Below are positions 18,456-25,817 of a DNA stretch of 64,000 nt, piece after piece. The notes under the pieces were generated by a model. That model was not told the origin of the DNA, ran no database searches, and was given only the letters and a program-made list of their open reading frames with translations. The stretch covers positions 186,001 through 250,000 of the forward strand of contig CAZHCA010000002.1 in assembly GCA_964530825.1 (NCBI GenBank). The letters are read 5' to 3'. The number at the start of each line of letters is the position of its first letter. Positions within the stretch are counted from its first letter, which is position 1. This stretch comes from CAZHCA01 sp964530825. Lineage in GTDB: Bacteria; Bacteroidota; Bacteroidia; Chitinophagales; Saprospiraceae. A program made the position numbers and the translations under genes.

Positions 18456-19122
18456 AAACCGTAAAGATAAATGGAAAGTTGATGGTGCTTCCGAAATAAT
18501 TTGTCCGAATGAGGTTTGAAATACCTGCATCTAGGATACTGAAAAAATTCTGGATCTTTGTTGCGATCAATATAATGGTTCTGAAGATCGGTTTCGAAAT
18601 TAATAACAGTATCCGGTTCTTGTTGTGTATATAGTATTTTATTTGGTTTTTAGGGCTTTAAAAGTAGCGATCTTTCAAATTTGGCAAAAATGTGAGGGGG
18701 GGTTCCAGATATAATTGATATTTTGCCTTTGCATTAAAAAATGCTATCAGCCTTCCGAAAGGTTGGCCCCAAAAATTGTTCCCTTTAGTGCCTCTTTAGG
18801 CATGGTGAAAACAAGTGTTCCCGTAAAAGATATAAGACTTACGAGCGGCAGGCATTCTTTACCAGTAGTAATAGGATGAGTTTAGTAGCTAACTGTGTAA
18901 TGCTTTTGTCTTCTGCTTTGCCTATTAGATTAAAGTCTGATGTAGCCCGAGATGGGCTCTCGTCTGGCAGAGAGGTTAACTTTCTATTCCCGATTCCATA
19001 ACCGATTTAAGATCAGAAACAGAACATCTGCTTGTATTGCTTGAAGCGATGCAATTGTAGGTGTACAAGTATTGGATTACAAACAGGCAGTCTACAGTCT
19101 GCCCTGTTTGAAAACAACAACC
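18456..19122. other. AT-rich intergenic region upstream of the curli locus
   Basis: About 670 nt separate the aminotransferase and AraC-type genes, which are divergently transcribed. I see no ORF with protein-like composition, no tRNA and no mobile element. Short hairpins (GCATT-AATGC near 18750, CGAGA-TCTCG near 18950) are present but unremarkable. It probably holds both promoters and any regulatory input to the curli regulator. Confidence 0.5.
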
Positions 19123-19518
19123 ATGAATTTATCAATGCTATCCCCACAAGAATCGCCCTGGTTACGGGAAATTAATCAGTACGTGGAAGATAACCTGGGT
19201 AATCCTGACCTTTTAGTTTCCGACCTAGCCGATGCCATGAATGTGAGCGATCGGCACTTCTACCGAATCTGGTACCACCACGTACCCGACCTTACACCTT
19301 TGCAGTACTTGCGGGCTAAACGGCTCGAATGCGCCCGGGTCCTCTTGGAAAACGGAGAGGTCGAGACAATTACCCGCCTGGCTTATGAAGTGGGTTACCT
19401 GCGCACTGACTATTTTGTACGACTATACAAGCAACAATTTGGCTACTCGCCCAAAGATTTATTGCAAAACCAAAAAAATAACCGAAAACGAAAAAAGGCT
19501 GAACCGCTGCTGTGCTGA
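19123..19518 (+). CDS. AraC-type helix-turn-helix regulator, likely curli regulator
   Basis: From ATG 19123 the protein has 131 residues and is essentially one AraC DNA-binding domain without a sensor domain. The first helix-turn-helix is LVSDLADAMNVSDRHFYRIW, and the second lies in TITRLAYEVGYLRTDYFVRLYKQQFGYSP, given here as residues about 87-115. The C-terminal tail is Lys/Arg-rich. A TTG at 19072 could extend it by 17 residues. It sits directly upstream of and parallel to the curlin operon, 314 nt before the first subunit gene, and has the same role by position as CsgD in enterobacteria though it is a different family. Control of curli expression is inferred from position only. Confidence 0.85.
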   Translation: MNLSMLSPQESPWLREINQYVEDNLGNPDLLVSDLADAMNVSDRHFYRIWYHHVPDLTPLQYLRAKRLECARVLLENGEVETITRLAYEVGYLRTDYFVRLYKQQFGYSPKDLLQNQKNNRKRKKAEPLLC

Positions 19519-19832
19519 GGGCGCCCGGCAGAGGAGCGGCAGGCGTTTGTGTTAACTAAGGATTAACTTTAAGAAAATCCTAACACAATTGTGCCGTTGT
19601 CAGGTTTGTGAGGGCGCCGATTATTAACTTGCAACTGACTTACCAATACAAACTACGGTCACCCGTAACATGGCGCGAAAAACAAAAGCGCTATCCGGAG
19701 AAATTCCGGCACCAGAGAGGCTAATCACAAACATACATCTCGATCGGAATGCACCAGGAGCGTAGCTCTCGGTCGTTATAAGGTTGGATTTTCTTAATTA
19801 TTTTTATTAACACACTTAAATTTTTATCAATT
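19519..19832 (+). promoter_or_regulatory. Curlin leader/promoter region
   Basis: These 314 nt hold several structured pieces. A bulged inverted repeat (GTGTTA/GGATT at 19549-19564 with AATCC/TAACAC at 19575-19586) follows the regulator stop. The palindrome CACAATTGTG lies at 19584-19593. TTTG (19605-19608) followed after 16 nt by TAACTTG (19625-19631) is a loose Bacteroidota promoter match, which would leave a leader of roughly 200 nt. Smaller hairpins (CCGGA/TCCGG near 19696) follow, then an AT-rich block at 19787-19828 that is repeated downstream of the operon. The exact promoter is uncertain. Confidence 0.4.
19787..19828 (+). repeat. Leader repeat, copy 1 (upstream of first curlin gene)
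   Basis: An AT-rich block beginning GATTTTCTTA and containing TATTAACACACTTAA (19805-19819) lies directly before the curlin ATG at 19833. A similar block of about 42 nt, with one gap, occurs at 25954-25994 just beyond the operon. The 15-nt core is identical in both. Confidence 0.6.
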
Positions 19833-20489
19833 ATGAAGAAGCTAATGCTTTCTTTTTTGGTAGTATCACTGACTGCTACCCTTGCGATGGCTCAATTTGG
19901 TTCACCTAACAAGAACGACGCTCGCGTAGTTCAGGGTGGTGATGACAACGTGCAAATGTTGGAGCAAACTGGTTTTGGCAACGATGCTGACATCAACCAA
20001 AGTGGTGACAAAAACAACTCTAATGCTACGCAAGTGAGCAAAGAGGAGCAAGGTGAAGGCCCTGCTAACATCCTGTCTGTTAATCAGTCTGGTGACAAAA
20101 ACAAGCAGACTTCAACCCAAACTGGTTTTAACAACAACTTGAAAGTTGACCAGTCTGGTAACAACAACACTGCTAATTTCGTAAACCAGCAGACCTTCAA
20201 CGAACCTGTTGACAACACGCACCAGCAAATTCAATCTGGTGACAACAACATGGCAACCGCTACAGTTGACGGAGGTAACAATGAAGGCATTCAAAACCAG
20301 TCTGGTAACGGCAACAAGTCAACTCTTTTCCAAGACTTGGTTGGTTCACGCGCCCGCATCTTCCAAGAAGGTGATCAAAACGCGTCTACTGTTAATCAGG
20401 TTGGTGGCTTTGGCTTTGACGCTGAAGTAAGACAAACTGGTGACGGAAACAAATCCACCGTTAACCAAGGTCCTAACAGCGTTGACTAA
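19833..20489 (+). CDS. Curlin-like amyloid subunit (CsgA-type)
   Basis: This 218-residue secreted protein has a signal peptide (residues 1-20, cut after TLAMA) and then about eight imperfect repeats of 22-27 residues. Each has a strand-loop-strand pattern around Q-x-G-x-x-N, such as INQSGDKNNSNATQ, VNQSGDKNKQTSTQ, VDQSGNNNTANFV and VRQTGDGNKSTVNQ. This is the curlin repeat that stacks into an extracellular cross-beta solenoid fibre. Asn and Gln are very abundant and Cys is absent, as in CsgA. It is first in the operon and followed by two strong hairpins, so it is probably the most highly expressed (major) subunit. The assignment as major subunit is inference. Confidence 0.93.
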   Translation: MKKLMLSFLVVSLTATLAMAQFGSPNKNDARVVQGGDDNVQMLEQTGFGNDADINQSGDKNNSNATQVSKEEQGEGPANILSVNQSGDKNKQTSTQTGFNNNLKVDQSGNNNTANFVNQQTFNEPVDNTHQQIQSGDNNMATATVDGGNNEGIQNQSGNGNKSTLFQDLVGSRARIFQEGDQNASTVNQVGGFGFDAEVRQTGDGNKSTVNQGPNSVD

Positions 20490-20508
20490 TTTATGTGAGG
20501 TTTAATTT

Positions 20509-20522
20509 AAAGATTAATCTTT
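20509..20522. repeat. Perfect 14-nt palindrome after csgA-like gene
   Basis: AAAGATTAATCTTT is a perfect palindrome 20 nt after the curlin stop. It may be a protein-binding site or chance in AT-rich DNA. Confidence 0.3.
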
Positions 20523-20571
20523 CACCTAAGTTGGTTAGGCTATTTTCAGTAGTCTGAGTTACTACCATTAA

Positions 20572-20607
20572 ACGATTCTTTTGTAAATAACTATTAAAAA
20601 GAATCGT
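20572..20607 (+). other. Perfect stem-loop in the csgA-csgB spacer
   Basis: ACGATTCTTTT (20572-20582) pairs perfectly with AAAAGAATCGT (20597-20607) around a 14-nt loop. It abuts the terminator-like hairpin that starts at 20608. It probably protects the 3' end of the curlin mRNA or acts with the next hairpin. Confidence 0.6.
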
Positions 20608-20649
20608 GCTGGAAAGCGGGGCAATTTTGTTCAGCTTTCCAGCTTTTTC
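20608..20649 (+). terminator. Intra-operon terminator between curlin genes
   Basis: GCTGGAAAGC (20608-20617) pairs perfectly with GCTTTCCAGC (20634-20643) and is followed by TTTTTCC. This has the shape of a rho-independent terminator, placed before the second curlin gene. Partial read-through would give more major subunit than minor subunit and secretion genes. Confidence 0.75.
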
Positions 20650-20736
20650 CTATTTCTGGAAGCCGTTGAGGTAGTGTATTACATTCTTGAATTATATCGG
20701 TATTTCTGGGATAAGTTGTTTTTTATCTTAAACTAA

Positions 20737-21387
20737 ATGGTTTCAATCATGCTTAAGCTGAATTCTTTAAAACAGATTATGTTAGCCTTTTTCTTTTTAC
20801 TACCTTTTTGTCTTTTAGGACAAGCTGATATAGGTACCGCCCAGGAGAACAGAAATATTGACCGCGAGCAGATCAACGTGACTAATGATGCACGCATATT
20901 GCAAGGAGGTGATTATAATACAGCCAATCTTGATATCCGCGGAATGCAAGTAGCCGGTGAGATACGGCAGCTTGGCGTCTATCATACGGGCTCTGCTACT
21001 CTAAACGGTAATTACAGTTCTATTGGTCTGAATCAGATCAATGAAAATCAATTTGCCATCCTTAACCTTTCCGGAGACAATAGTGTATTAACAGTTTCAC
21101 AGAGTAACTCCAACAATTTTGTGTCCGTAAATTTGAATGGCGACAATAATGATTTGGGAATAGGTCAAAATGGAGTGGATAATCAGCTAAATCTTAACTA
21201 CAGCAATGTAGAAAACCTGAATCAGGTTATTCAACAAAATGGAACAGGAAATAACCTTAACATAAATTTAGGTGAATCTGTAGACGGTAGCCAGTTACCA
21301 AGTTCCATTATTCAAAATGATTATCCGTTGGAGATCACCATTAATTCTGTTGATGGGTTCAATGCATTTCCGGTAACCAGAAACTAG
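20737..21387 (+). CDS. Curlin-like minor/nucleator subunit (CsgB-type)
   Basis: The 216-residue protein has a signal peptide (MLAFFFLLPFCLLGQ, cut near residue 29) and degenerate curlin repeats. Examples are ARILQGGDYNTANLDIRG, VSQSNSNNFVSVNLNGDNN, IGQNGVDNQLNLN and IQQNGTGNNLNINLG. Repeats are less regular than in the preceding protein and the C-terminal 40 residues lack them. This is what is expected of a nucleator or surface-anchored minor subunit. A second in-frame ATG at 20749 would shorten it by four residues. It follows the intra-operon terminator by about 90 nt, so it may also have its own weak promoter. The CsgB role is inferred from position and repeat quality. Confidence 0.85.
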   Translation: MVSIMLKLNSLKQIMLAFFFLLPFCLLGQADIGTAQENRNIDREQINVTNDARILQGGDYNTANLDIRGMQVAGEIRQLGVYHTGSATLNGNYSSIGLNQINENQFAILNLSGDNSVLTVSQSNSNNFVSVNLNGDNNDLGIGQNGVDNQLNLNYSNVENLNQVIQQNGTGNNLNINLGESVDGSQLPSSIIQNDYPLEITINSVDGFNAFPVTRN

Positions 21388-21416
21388 AATAGCTAATCTA
21401 TATAATCAATTTTTCA

Positions 21417-22241
21417 ATGAGGATCTCCTGGATAGTATGCGTAGTCTTTCTGTTTTTCTGCTCCTTGAGCTTTAGTTATGGACAGGATATAACAATAAAG
21501 GGTACTATACAAGGAAAGGTTGAGATTGCCAAGGACGAAGATGAGGAGCAGTACTTAATATCTTTGAGTGCTTTCAATATTTCTGAACAGAATATGGACT
21601 CTTTGGTCTATGAGTTTGCCATTACCAAGCAGGACAGCAGAGGTAATAGATCCAGCAATAATCAAAGCGGCATGTTTTCAATTGATGTTCAAGAAGAAAA
21701 GGTGTTAGCGCAACAAGGGCTCACCGTTCCTGCAGGGAGTATGCTGACAATTACTTGCCAATTCCTAAAAGCGGACACAAAAATCTTCACAGATACCCTT
21801 ATTCGTATATTTCCCAAAAAAGTAGAAACACCTTCTATTAAAGGGCAGAATAAAACCCCTAGGTACGGGCAAGTTGGTCCAAAACAAGAAAAAGATCCCA
21901 TTATGCTGAGTTTAAGCGGCGGCTTTGTGCTAGATGAGACGCGGTCCAGGGCTGGTCGAGATTTATATGATGAGTTTTACTCTCAATGGCTAGCCTTGGA
22001 TATAGCGGGTGATTTCACAATTCGGTTTGAAGAATTACCCTTTCGCGGTCGAAATACCATTATCAAGATTTATTTAAATGAGGAGCTTCTTATAGAACGG
22101 TTTTTGCAGCCGAATTATGAATTTATTGAATGGTTTGCTGGTGCTTTGATTCCTTTTCTGCAAGGCAAAATTCAAGAGTTAGATCAGATTAAAGACGATT
22201 TGGACAACGATTTGATAGGAACGGAAATAGAGACCTATTGA
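21417..22241 (+). CDS. csgE: CsgE-like curli chaperone with extra N-terminal beta domain
   Basis: The 274-residue periplasmic protein has a signal peptide (1-22). Residues about 165-255 match CsgE: GGFVLDETRSRAGRDLYDEF aligns with the E. coli segment around GHDFYRAF, and GDFTIRFEELP, TIIKIYLNEELLIERFLQP follow in the right order. CsgE caps the CsgG channel and delivers subunits. Residues 24-140, absent from the roughly 130-residue enterobacterial CsgE, form a predicted beta-sandwich (YLISLSAFNISEQNMDSLVY, then RGNRSSNNQSGMFSI). It recalls the CsgH chaperone of alphaproteobacteria, which blocks premature amyloid formation; this resemblance is by eye only. The gene lies 29 nt after the minor subunit and 21 nt before csgF. 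Confidence 0.88.
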   Translation: MRISWIVCVVFLFFCSLSFSYGQDITIKGTIQGKVEIAKDEDEEQYLISLSAFNISEQNMDSLVYEFAITKQDSRGNRSSNNQSGMFSIDVQEEKVLAQQGLTVPAGSMLTITCQFLKADTKIFTDTLIRIFPKKVETPSIKGQNKTPRYGQVGPKQEKDPIMLSLSGGFVLDETRSRAGRDLYDEFYSQWLALDIAGDFTIRFEELPFRGRNTIIKIYLNEELLIERFLQPNYEFIEWFAGALIPFLQGKIQELDQIKDDLDNDLIGTEIETY

Positions 22242-22262
22242 AACGATAAATTATTTATTGCC

Positions 22263-22688
22263 ATGAAAAATTTTCCAACTCTACGTTTAACATTCCTTGG
22301 GTTAGTAGGGCTCATGTTCGCTACTAGCATTAATGGTCAGGACTTTGTTTACTCGCCGGTTAATTCTGCTTTTGGCGGTAATGCACTTAACTACAGCTGG
22401 ATGCTAAATAGTGCAAACGTACAAAACACCTTTTCCGCTCCGAGCAATAACAGGTTTGAGGAAGATTCCAGATTAGACGATTTCACACAATCTCTAGAAA
22501 GGCAGTTGCTAAATCAAATTTCTAGAGAGATTTTCAATTCTCAATTTGGCAGTGACGGTCTCGAAGAGGGGACCTTTGAGTTTGGGAATTTCCAGGTGGA
22601 TGTAGCTACTGGAATCGACGGTCTAATTATAACGATAAATGATTTAGGGGGTGGCGGGTCAACGCAAATCACCGTTCCCTTTTTCTGA
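22263..22688 (+). CDS. csgF: Curli assembly protein CsgF
   Basis: This 141-residue protein has a signal peptide (cut after SINGQ). The mature N-terminus FVYSPVNSAFGGNALNYSW, followed by LNSANVQNTF, is the CsgF segment that inserts into the CsgG pore. DDFTQSLERQLLNQISREIF is the following helix, and a beta-rich C-terminal half ends in TQITVPFF. CsgF links the secretion pore to the nucleator at the cell surface. Length and domain order agree with enterobacterial CsgF (about 138 residues). Confidence 0.94.
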   Translation: MKNFPTLRLTFLGLVGLMFATSINGQDFVYSPVNSAFGGNALNYSWMLNSANVQNTFSAPSNNRFEEDSRLDDFTQSLERQLLNQISREIFNSQFGSDGLEEGTFEFGNFQVDVATGIDGLIITINDLGGGGSTQITVPFF

Positions 22689-22752
22689 GGTGAATTAGGG
22701 ATCTCAATCTAACATACCTTATTTATTTTCATAATAATTATTGTGACTTCTA

Positions 22753-22861
22753 GATGTAGAGTTTGGAAGGCCTGGCTGTGGTGTATCCTTGTGATACGCC
22801 CAGCCGGGCTCTATTCAAACCTACATCATGGAGGTTTAATGGATATTCCAAACTCTCTACA
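22753..22861 (+). promoter_or_regulatory. Structured csgG leader with two mutually exclusive hairpins
   Basis: The segment 22753-22787 can pair with 22789-22827 to make a long imperfect hairpin: GATGTAG with CTACATC at the base, GGCTG with CAGCC and GTATC with GATAC near the loop. Its 5' part, TGTAGAGTTTGGAA (22756-22769), can instead pair with TTCCAAACTCTCTACA (22846-22861), leaving a 2-nt bulge. The latter ends immediately before the csgG ATG at 22863. The two structures share the same strand and cannot coexist. This resembles a switch or attenuator that controls access to the csgG start; ligand or protein partner unknown. Confidence 0.45.
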
Positions 22862-22862
22862 A

Positions 22863-24254
22863 ATGATAAGGTTTTTTAAACTAATGCTTTGCGGCTTAGC
22901 AGCCGTTTTTCAAACGGGTTGTAGTAAATACTTTCATCAGCCCCTCACTGACCATACTGCTCGGATCGGAGAGGAAACCGAGGTGACACGCCAGTTACGG
23001 GCTTTACCAGACCCTAAGGATCCTCTATATGCGGCGGTTTATAAGTTCCGCGACCAAACGGGACAGTATCGGCCCCAAGAAGTTGGCTCAGGATTTTCAA
23101 CCGTTGTTACCCAAGGAGCAACAAATATCTTAATAAAAGCATTGGAGGAATCCAAATGGCTTGTACCCATTGAAAGAGAAAATGTTGGCAACCTACTTAA
23201 CGAACGAAAAATAATTCGATCTGGCCGGGTTCAATACGAAGGCGTGCAGGGCCCTGCGGTTCCTCCCCTCATTTATGCGAATTTAATTTTAGAGGGGGGA
23301 ATCGTATCCTACGACGCAAATATTGTTACCGGTGGAGCTGGAGCTCGTTATTTTGGTGCCGGAGGACAGGCGCGGTACCGTCAGGATCGTGTGACGGTTT
23401 ACCTTCGGGCGGTAGCAACTAATAACGGCCAAATTCTAAAAACAGTATACACCTCAAAAACTATCCTTTCTCAGGCTTTGGATGGAGGTATTTTTAGGTT
23501 CGTAAGCTTCAGCAGATTATTAGAAGCGGAAACGGGATATACGTATAATGAACCTTCAGATTTGGCAGTAAAAGAAGCAATTGAAAAAGCGGTGTACAGC
23601 CTTATCGTCGAAGGTCTTAAAGGGAACTTCTGGGACGTTACTGAGGGCCAGGAAGCTGCTAAGCAAAGAGTTATTTCAGAATATGATTCTGAAGTAGTTG
23701 CGATGCGGGAAACAAATATTTTCGGTCGAAAGGTGTTTAACAAGCCAGTTGGAACGGCGCTTCGACTTGGCGTAAACGTAAATTCTTACCAAGGCGATTT
23801 CCCAAATTCGGAAATAACCTTTGGGTTTGGGGGTAGCCTCCAGCATTACTTTTCTAGTGGTTTAGGGTTTGAAATAGGAGGTGGTATCTCCCGGTTTTCC
23901 ACCGAAAGTTTTTATCAAGAGGATATCACATTTGCCGAAGCGAATATTATATGGCGTGTTTTACCCTTTGACCGTTTTTCACCTGTTGCTTATGGAGGAG
24001 GGGGAGTGCTCTTTGATCAAGATGGCAGAAGCGATACAGATCAGTCTCGGAATTATTTCAAGTTTCAAGTTGGTGGAGGATTTGAGTACTATTTCTCGCC
24101 TGCATGGTCAATTGACCTGTTATTCGACTACAATTATTTGCTCGACGATGAGATTGACCGAGTTGTCAGTGGACAATACAACGATCTTTATTTCCGGGGC
24201 CAGCTTGGGATTAAATACTTTTTGGGGGCTAATGAAAATAAATCCAAAAACTAG
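22863..24254 (+). CDS. csgG: CsgG curli secretion channel fused to a C-terminal beta-barrel
   Basis: From ATG 22863 the lipoprotein has 463 residues, with lipobox FQTGC (Cys20). Residues about 40-285 match CsgG, which forms the nonameric outer-membrane export pore: AVYKFRDQTGQYRPQE, FSTVVTQGATNILIKALEES, ENVGNLLNERKIIRSGR and LEGGIVSYDANIVTGGAGAR. E. coli CsgG ends here at about 277 residues. This protein continues with residues about 297-456 that look like an OmpA-type eight-stranded barrel (LRLGVNVNSYQG, ITFGFGGSLQHYF, FKFQVGGGFEYYF, YFRGQLGIKYFLG). Upstream in-frame codons (GTG 22743, ATG 22839) would spoil the lipoprotein signal, so ATG 22863 is preferred. It precedes the last operon gene by 18 nt. 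Confidence 0.92.
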   Translation: MIRFFKLMLCGLAAVFQTGCSKYFHQPLTDHTARIGEETEVTRQLRALPDPKDPLYAAVYKFRDQTGQYRPQEVGSGFSTVVTQGATNILIKALEESKWLVPIERENVGNLLNERKIIRSGRVQYEGVQGPAVPPLIYANLILEGGIVSYDANIVTGGAGARYFGAGGQARYRQDRVTVYLRAVATNNGQILKTVYTSKTILSQALDGGIFRFVSFSRLLEAETGYTYNEPSDLAVKEAIEKAVYSLIVEGLKGNFWDVTEGQEAAKQRVISEYDSEVVAMRETNIFGRKVFNKPVGTALRLGVNVNSYQGDFPNSEITFGFGGSLQHYFSSGLGFEIGGGISRFSTESFYQEDITFAEANIIWRVLPFDRFSPVAYGGGGVLFDQDGRSDTDQSRNYFKFQVGGGFEYYFSPAWSIDLLFDYNYLLDDEIDRVVSGQYNDLYFRGQLGIKYFLGANENKSKN

Positions 24255-24272
24255 TAAGAAGCATCATTCATC

Positions 24273-25817
24273 ATGAAAAACGTCCAAATTCTACTCACAC
24301 CTTTTCTCGCTATTTTATTCTTCGGATGTAGCGAAGATCCTATTACACCAACAGAATTTGTTAATATACGTGGCACTGTAATTGATGAAAGTTCAAGCGA
24401 GCCGTTACCTGAGGTTAGAGTAACCCTTTTGAATACTTCCGACTTTGTGGCAACGGATTCCAATGGAATTTTTCGGTTTGACTCCTTACTTTTTCGGGAG
24501 AGTTTCGCCATCCGTTTTGAAAAAACAGATTATAGGGATGAAACAGCTACCGTTGCCTTTGATTTAAGCGGCCAAGATACCAGAGAGCTAGAAATATTCA
24601 TGGAGCTTGATATTACTTTAAATCCTCCGCCGGATCCTTCTATCTTGTTTGAACCCATGGAGGGTGAAACAAATGTTGCTATCAGTCCTACGCTTCGTTG
24701 GTCTGCCGCCACCGCCGACCCTGGAGATGAAATATCCTACGAAGTGGTGCTCTATGATCAGTTTTTACCTAATAGCGAAACCTATACTACCACAGATACT
24801 TTCCTGAATCTTGAAAATCTCCGTTATAATAACCTTTACTATTGGCAGGTTATTGCTAAAGATGGTGTGAACCAAGACGTTGTTAGTCTTTTAAGCTATT
24901 TTCGTACCGAAGTGCTGCCTTTATTTCAGATTCACTTTGTTCGACAGAATCCTTTTAATGGCAACTTTGTCATTTTTGCCGCAGATCGACCTTCTCTGAC
25001 ACAGGATAATGATCCAGACTCTCTGCTTACGGTTCAGATAACAGATTCTACACGCTCTTTTTGGCGACCGCATTTGAATTTAGCTGCACAAAAAATTGCA
25101 GCGGTTGGGTTTAGTGGTACAGAAGCTCATTTATTTACAATGAATAGGGATGGATCCAATTTGCAGCAAGTTACCAGCGATAAACCGGTTCGCAGCTTTA
25201 ACCTGTTGGAAGTAAACTATGCTTGGTCCCCAAATGGAGGGCGGTTAATCTATCCGCATAATGACCGGCTATACTTAATTAATGAAAACGGTACAGGACT
25301 TACCGAATTTGCCCGGGCAGATTTGGGCTACGTTTTTGTGGAGGTTGACTGGTCGGATCAAAATTTAATCGCCGCTCGTATGCAACAAGCCAACCGATAT
25401 GTTTCAAAGATTGTGCTTTATAACTTAAATGGTACAGTCTTGGATACCTTAGTCAATGGTGAGGAAGAGGCGCGTTGGCAAGCGGGGCCTGTTATTGGTG
25501 AAGGGTCTAATTTTTTAATTTATGTAGAGGACCAGAATGCACAACAATTTCCCGATGAGCAACCCAGAAGTACTTGGCTGCTGCGCCAGAATCTAAACGG
25601 CACCGCCCAATTTGTAAACCCGGCTAATATTCCGCCTAATACAAACGATCTATACCCAACCATACCTCCAGGAGGAGACGTGGTCATGTTTGTAAATCAA
25701 CCTACTGATGGTTCTTCTTTGGGTGATGTATATACCATGGAAATTGGAGGGTCTATTCAGGATGAGAATGCTCGTAATTTCACAATATCAAATGCTACCA
25801 TGCCCGATTGGAGGTGA
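24273..25817 (+). CDS. Curli-operon lipoprotein: carboxypeptidase-regulatory, FnIII-like and TolB-like propeller domains
   Basis: This 514-residue lipoprotein (lipobox LFFGC, Cys19) begins with a carboxypeptidase regulatory-like domain (IRGTVIDESSSEPLPEVRV to about 110). A fibronectin-III-like part with LRWSAATADPGDEISYEV and YYWQVIAKDG follows (about 125-210). The rest, about 215-514, has repeated strands typical of TolB/WD40-like six-bladed propellers (LFTMNRDGSNLQQVT, YAWSPNGGRLIY, WSDQNLIAARM). No catalytic motif is seen. It starts 18 nt after csgG and has the same low GC, so it is very probably part of the curli operon. An accessory or surface-attachment role is inferred; no CsgC/CsgD equivalent is present. 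Confidence 0.85.
   Translation: MKNVQILLTPFLAILFFGCSEDPITPTEFVNIRGTVIDESSSEPLPEVRVTLLNTSDFVATDSNGIFRFDSLLFRESFAIRFEKTDYRDETATVAFDLSGQDTRELEIFMELDITLNPPPDPSILFEPMEGETNVAISPTLRWSAATADPGDEISYEVVLYDQFLPNSETYTTTDTFLNLENLRYNNLYYWQVIAKDGVNQDVVSLLSYFRTEVLPLFQIHFVRQNPFNGNFVIFAADRPSLTQDNDPDSLLTVQITDSTRSFWRPHLNLAAQKIAAVGFSGTEAHLFTMNRDGSNLQQVTSDKPVRSFNLLEVNYAWSPNGGRLIYPHNDRLYLINENGTGLTEFARADLGYVFVEVDWSDQNLIAARMQQANRYVSKIVLYNLNGTVLDTLVNGEEEARWQAGPVIGEGSNFLIYVEDQNAQQFPDEQPRSTWLLRQNLNGTAQFVNPANIPPNTNDLYPTIPPGGDVVMFVNQPTDGSSLGDVYTMEIGGSIQDENARNFTISNATMPDWR

Noticed and set aside
18456..19122. Possible RNA gene or small ORF in the long spacer before the curli regulator
   Set aside because: No tRNA-like arms, no conserved RNA motif and no frame with convincing composition were found by eye.
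19833..20489. Repeated DNA in the curlin gene as a CRISPR-like or satellite array
   Set aside because: The repeats are in frame, imperfect and encode the curlin amino acid repeat; there are no spacers.
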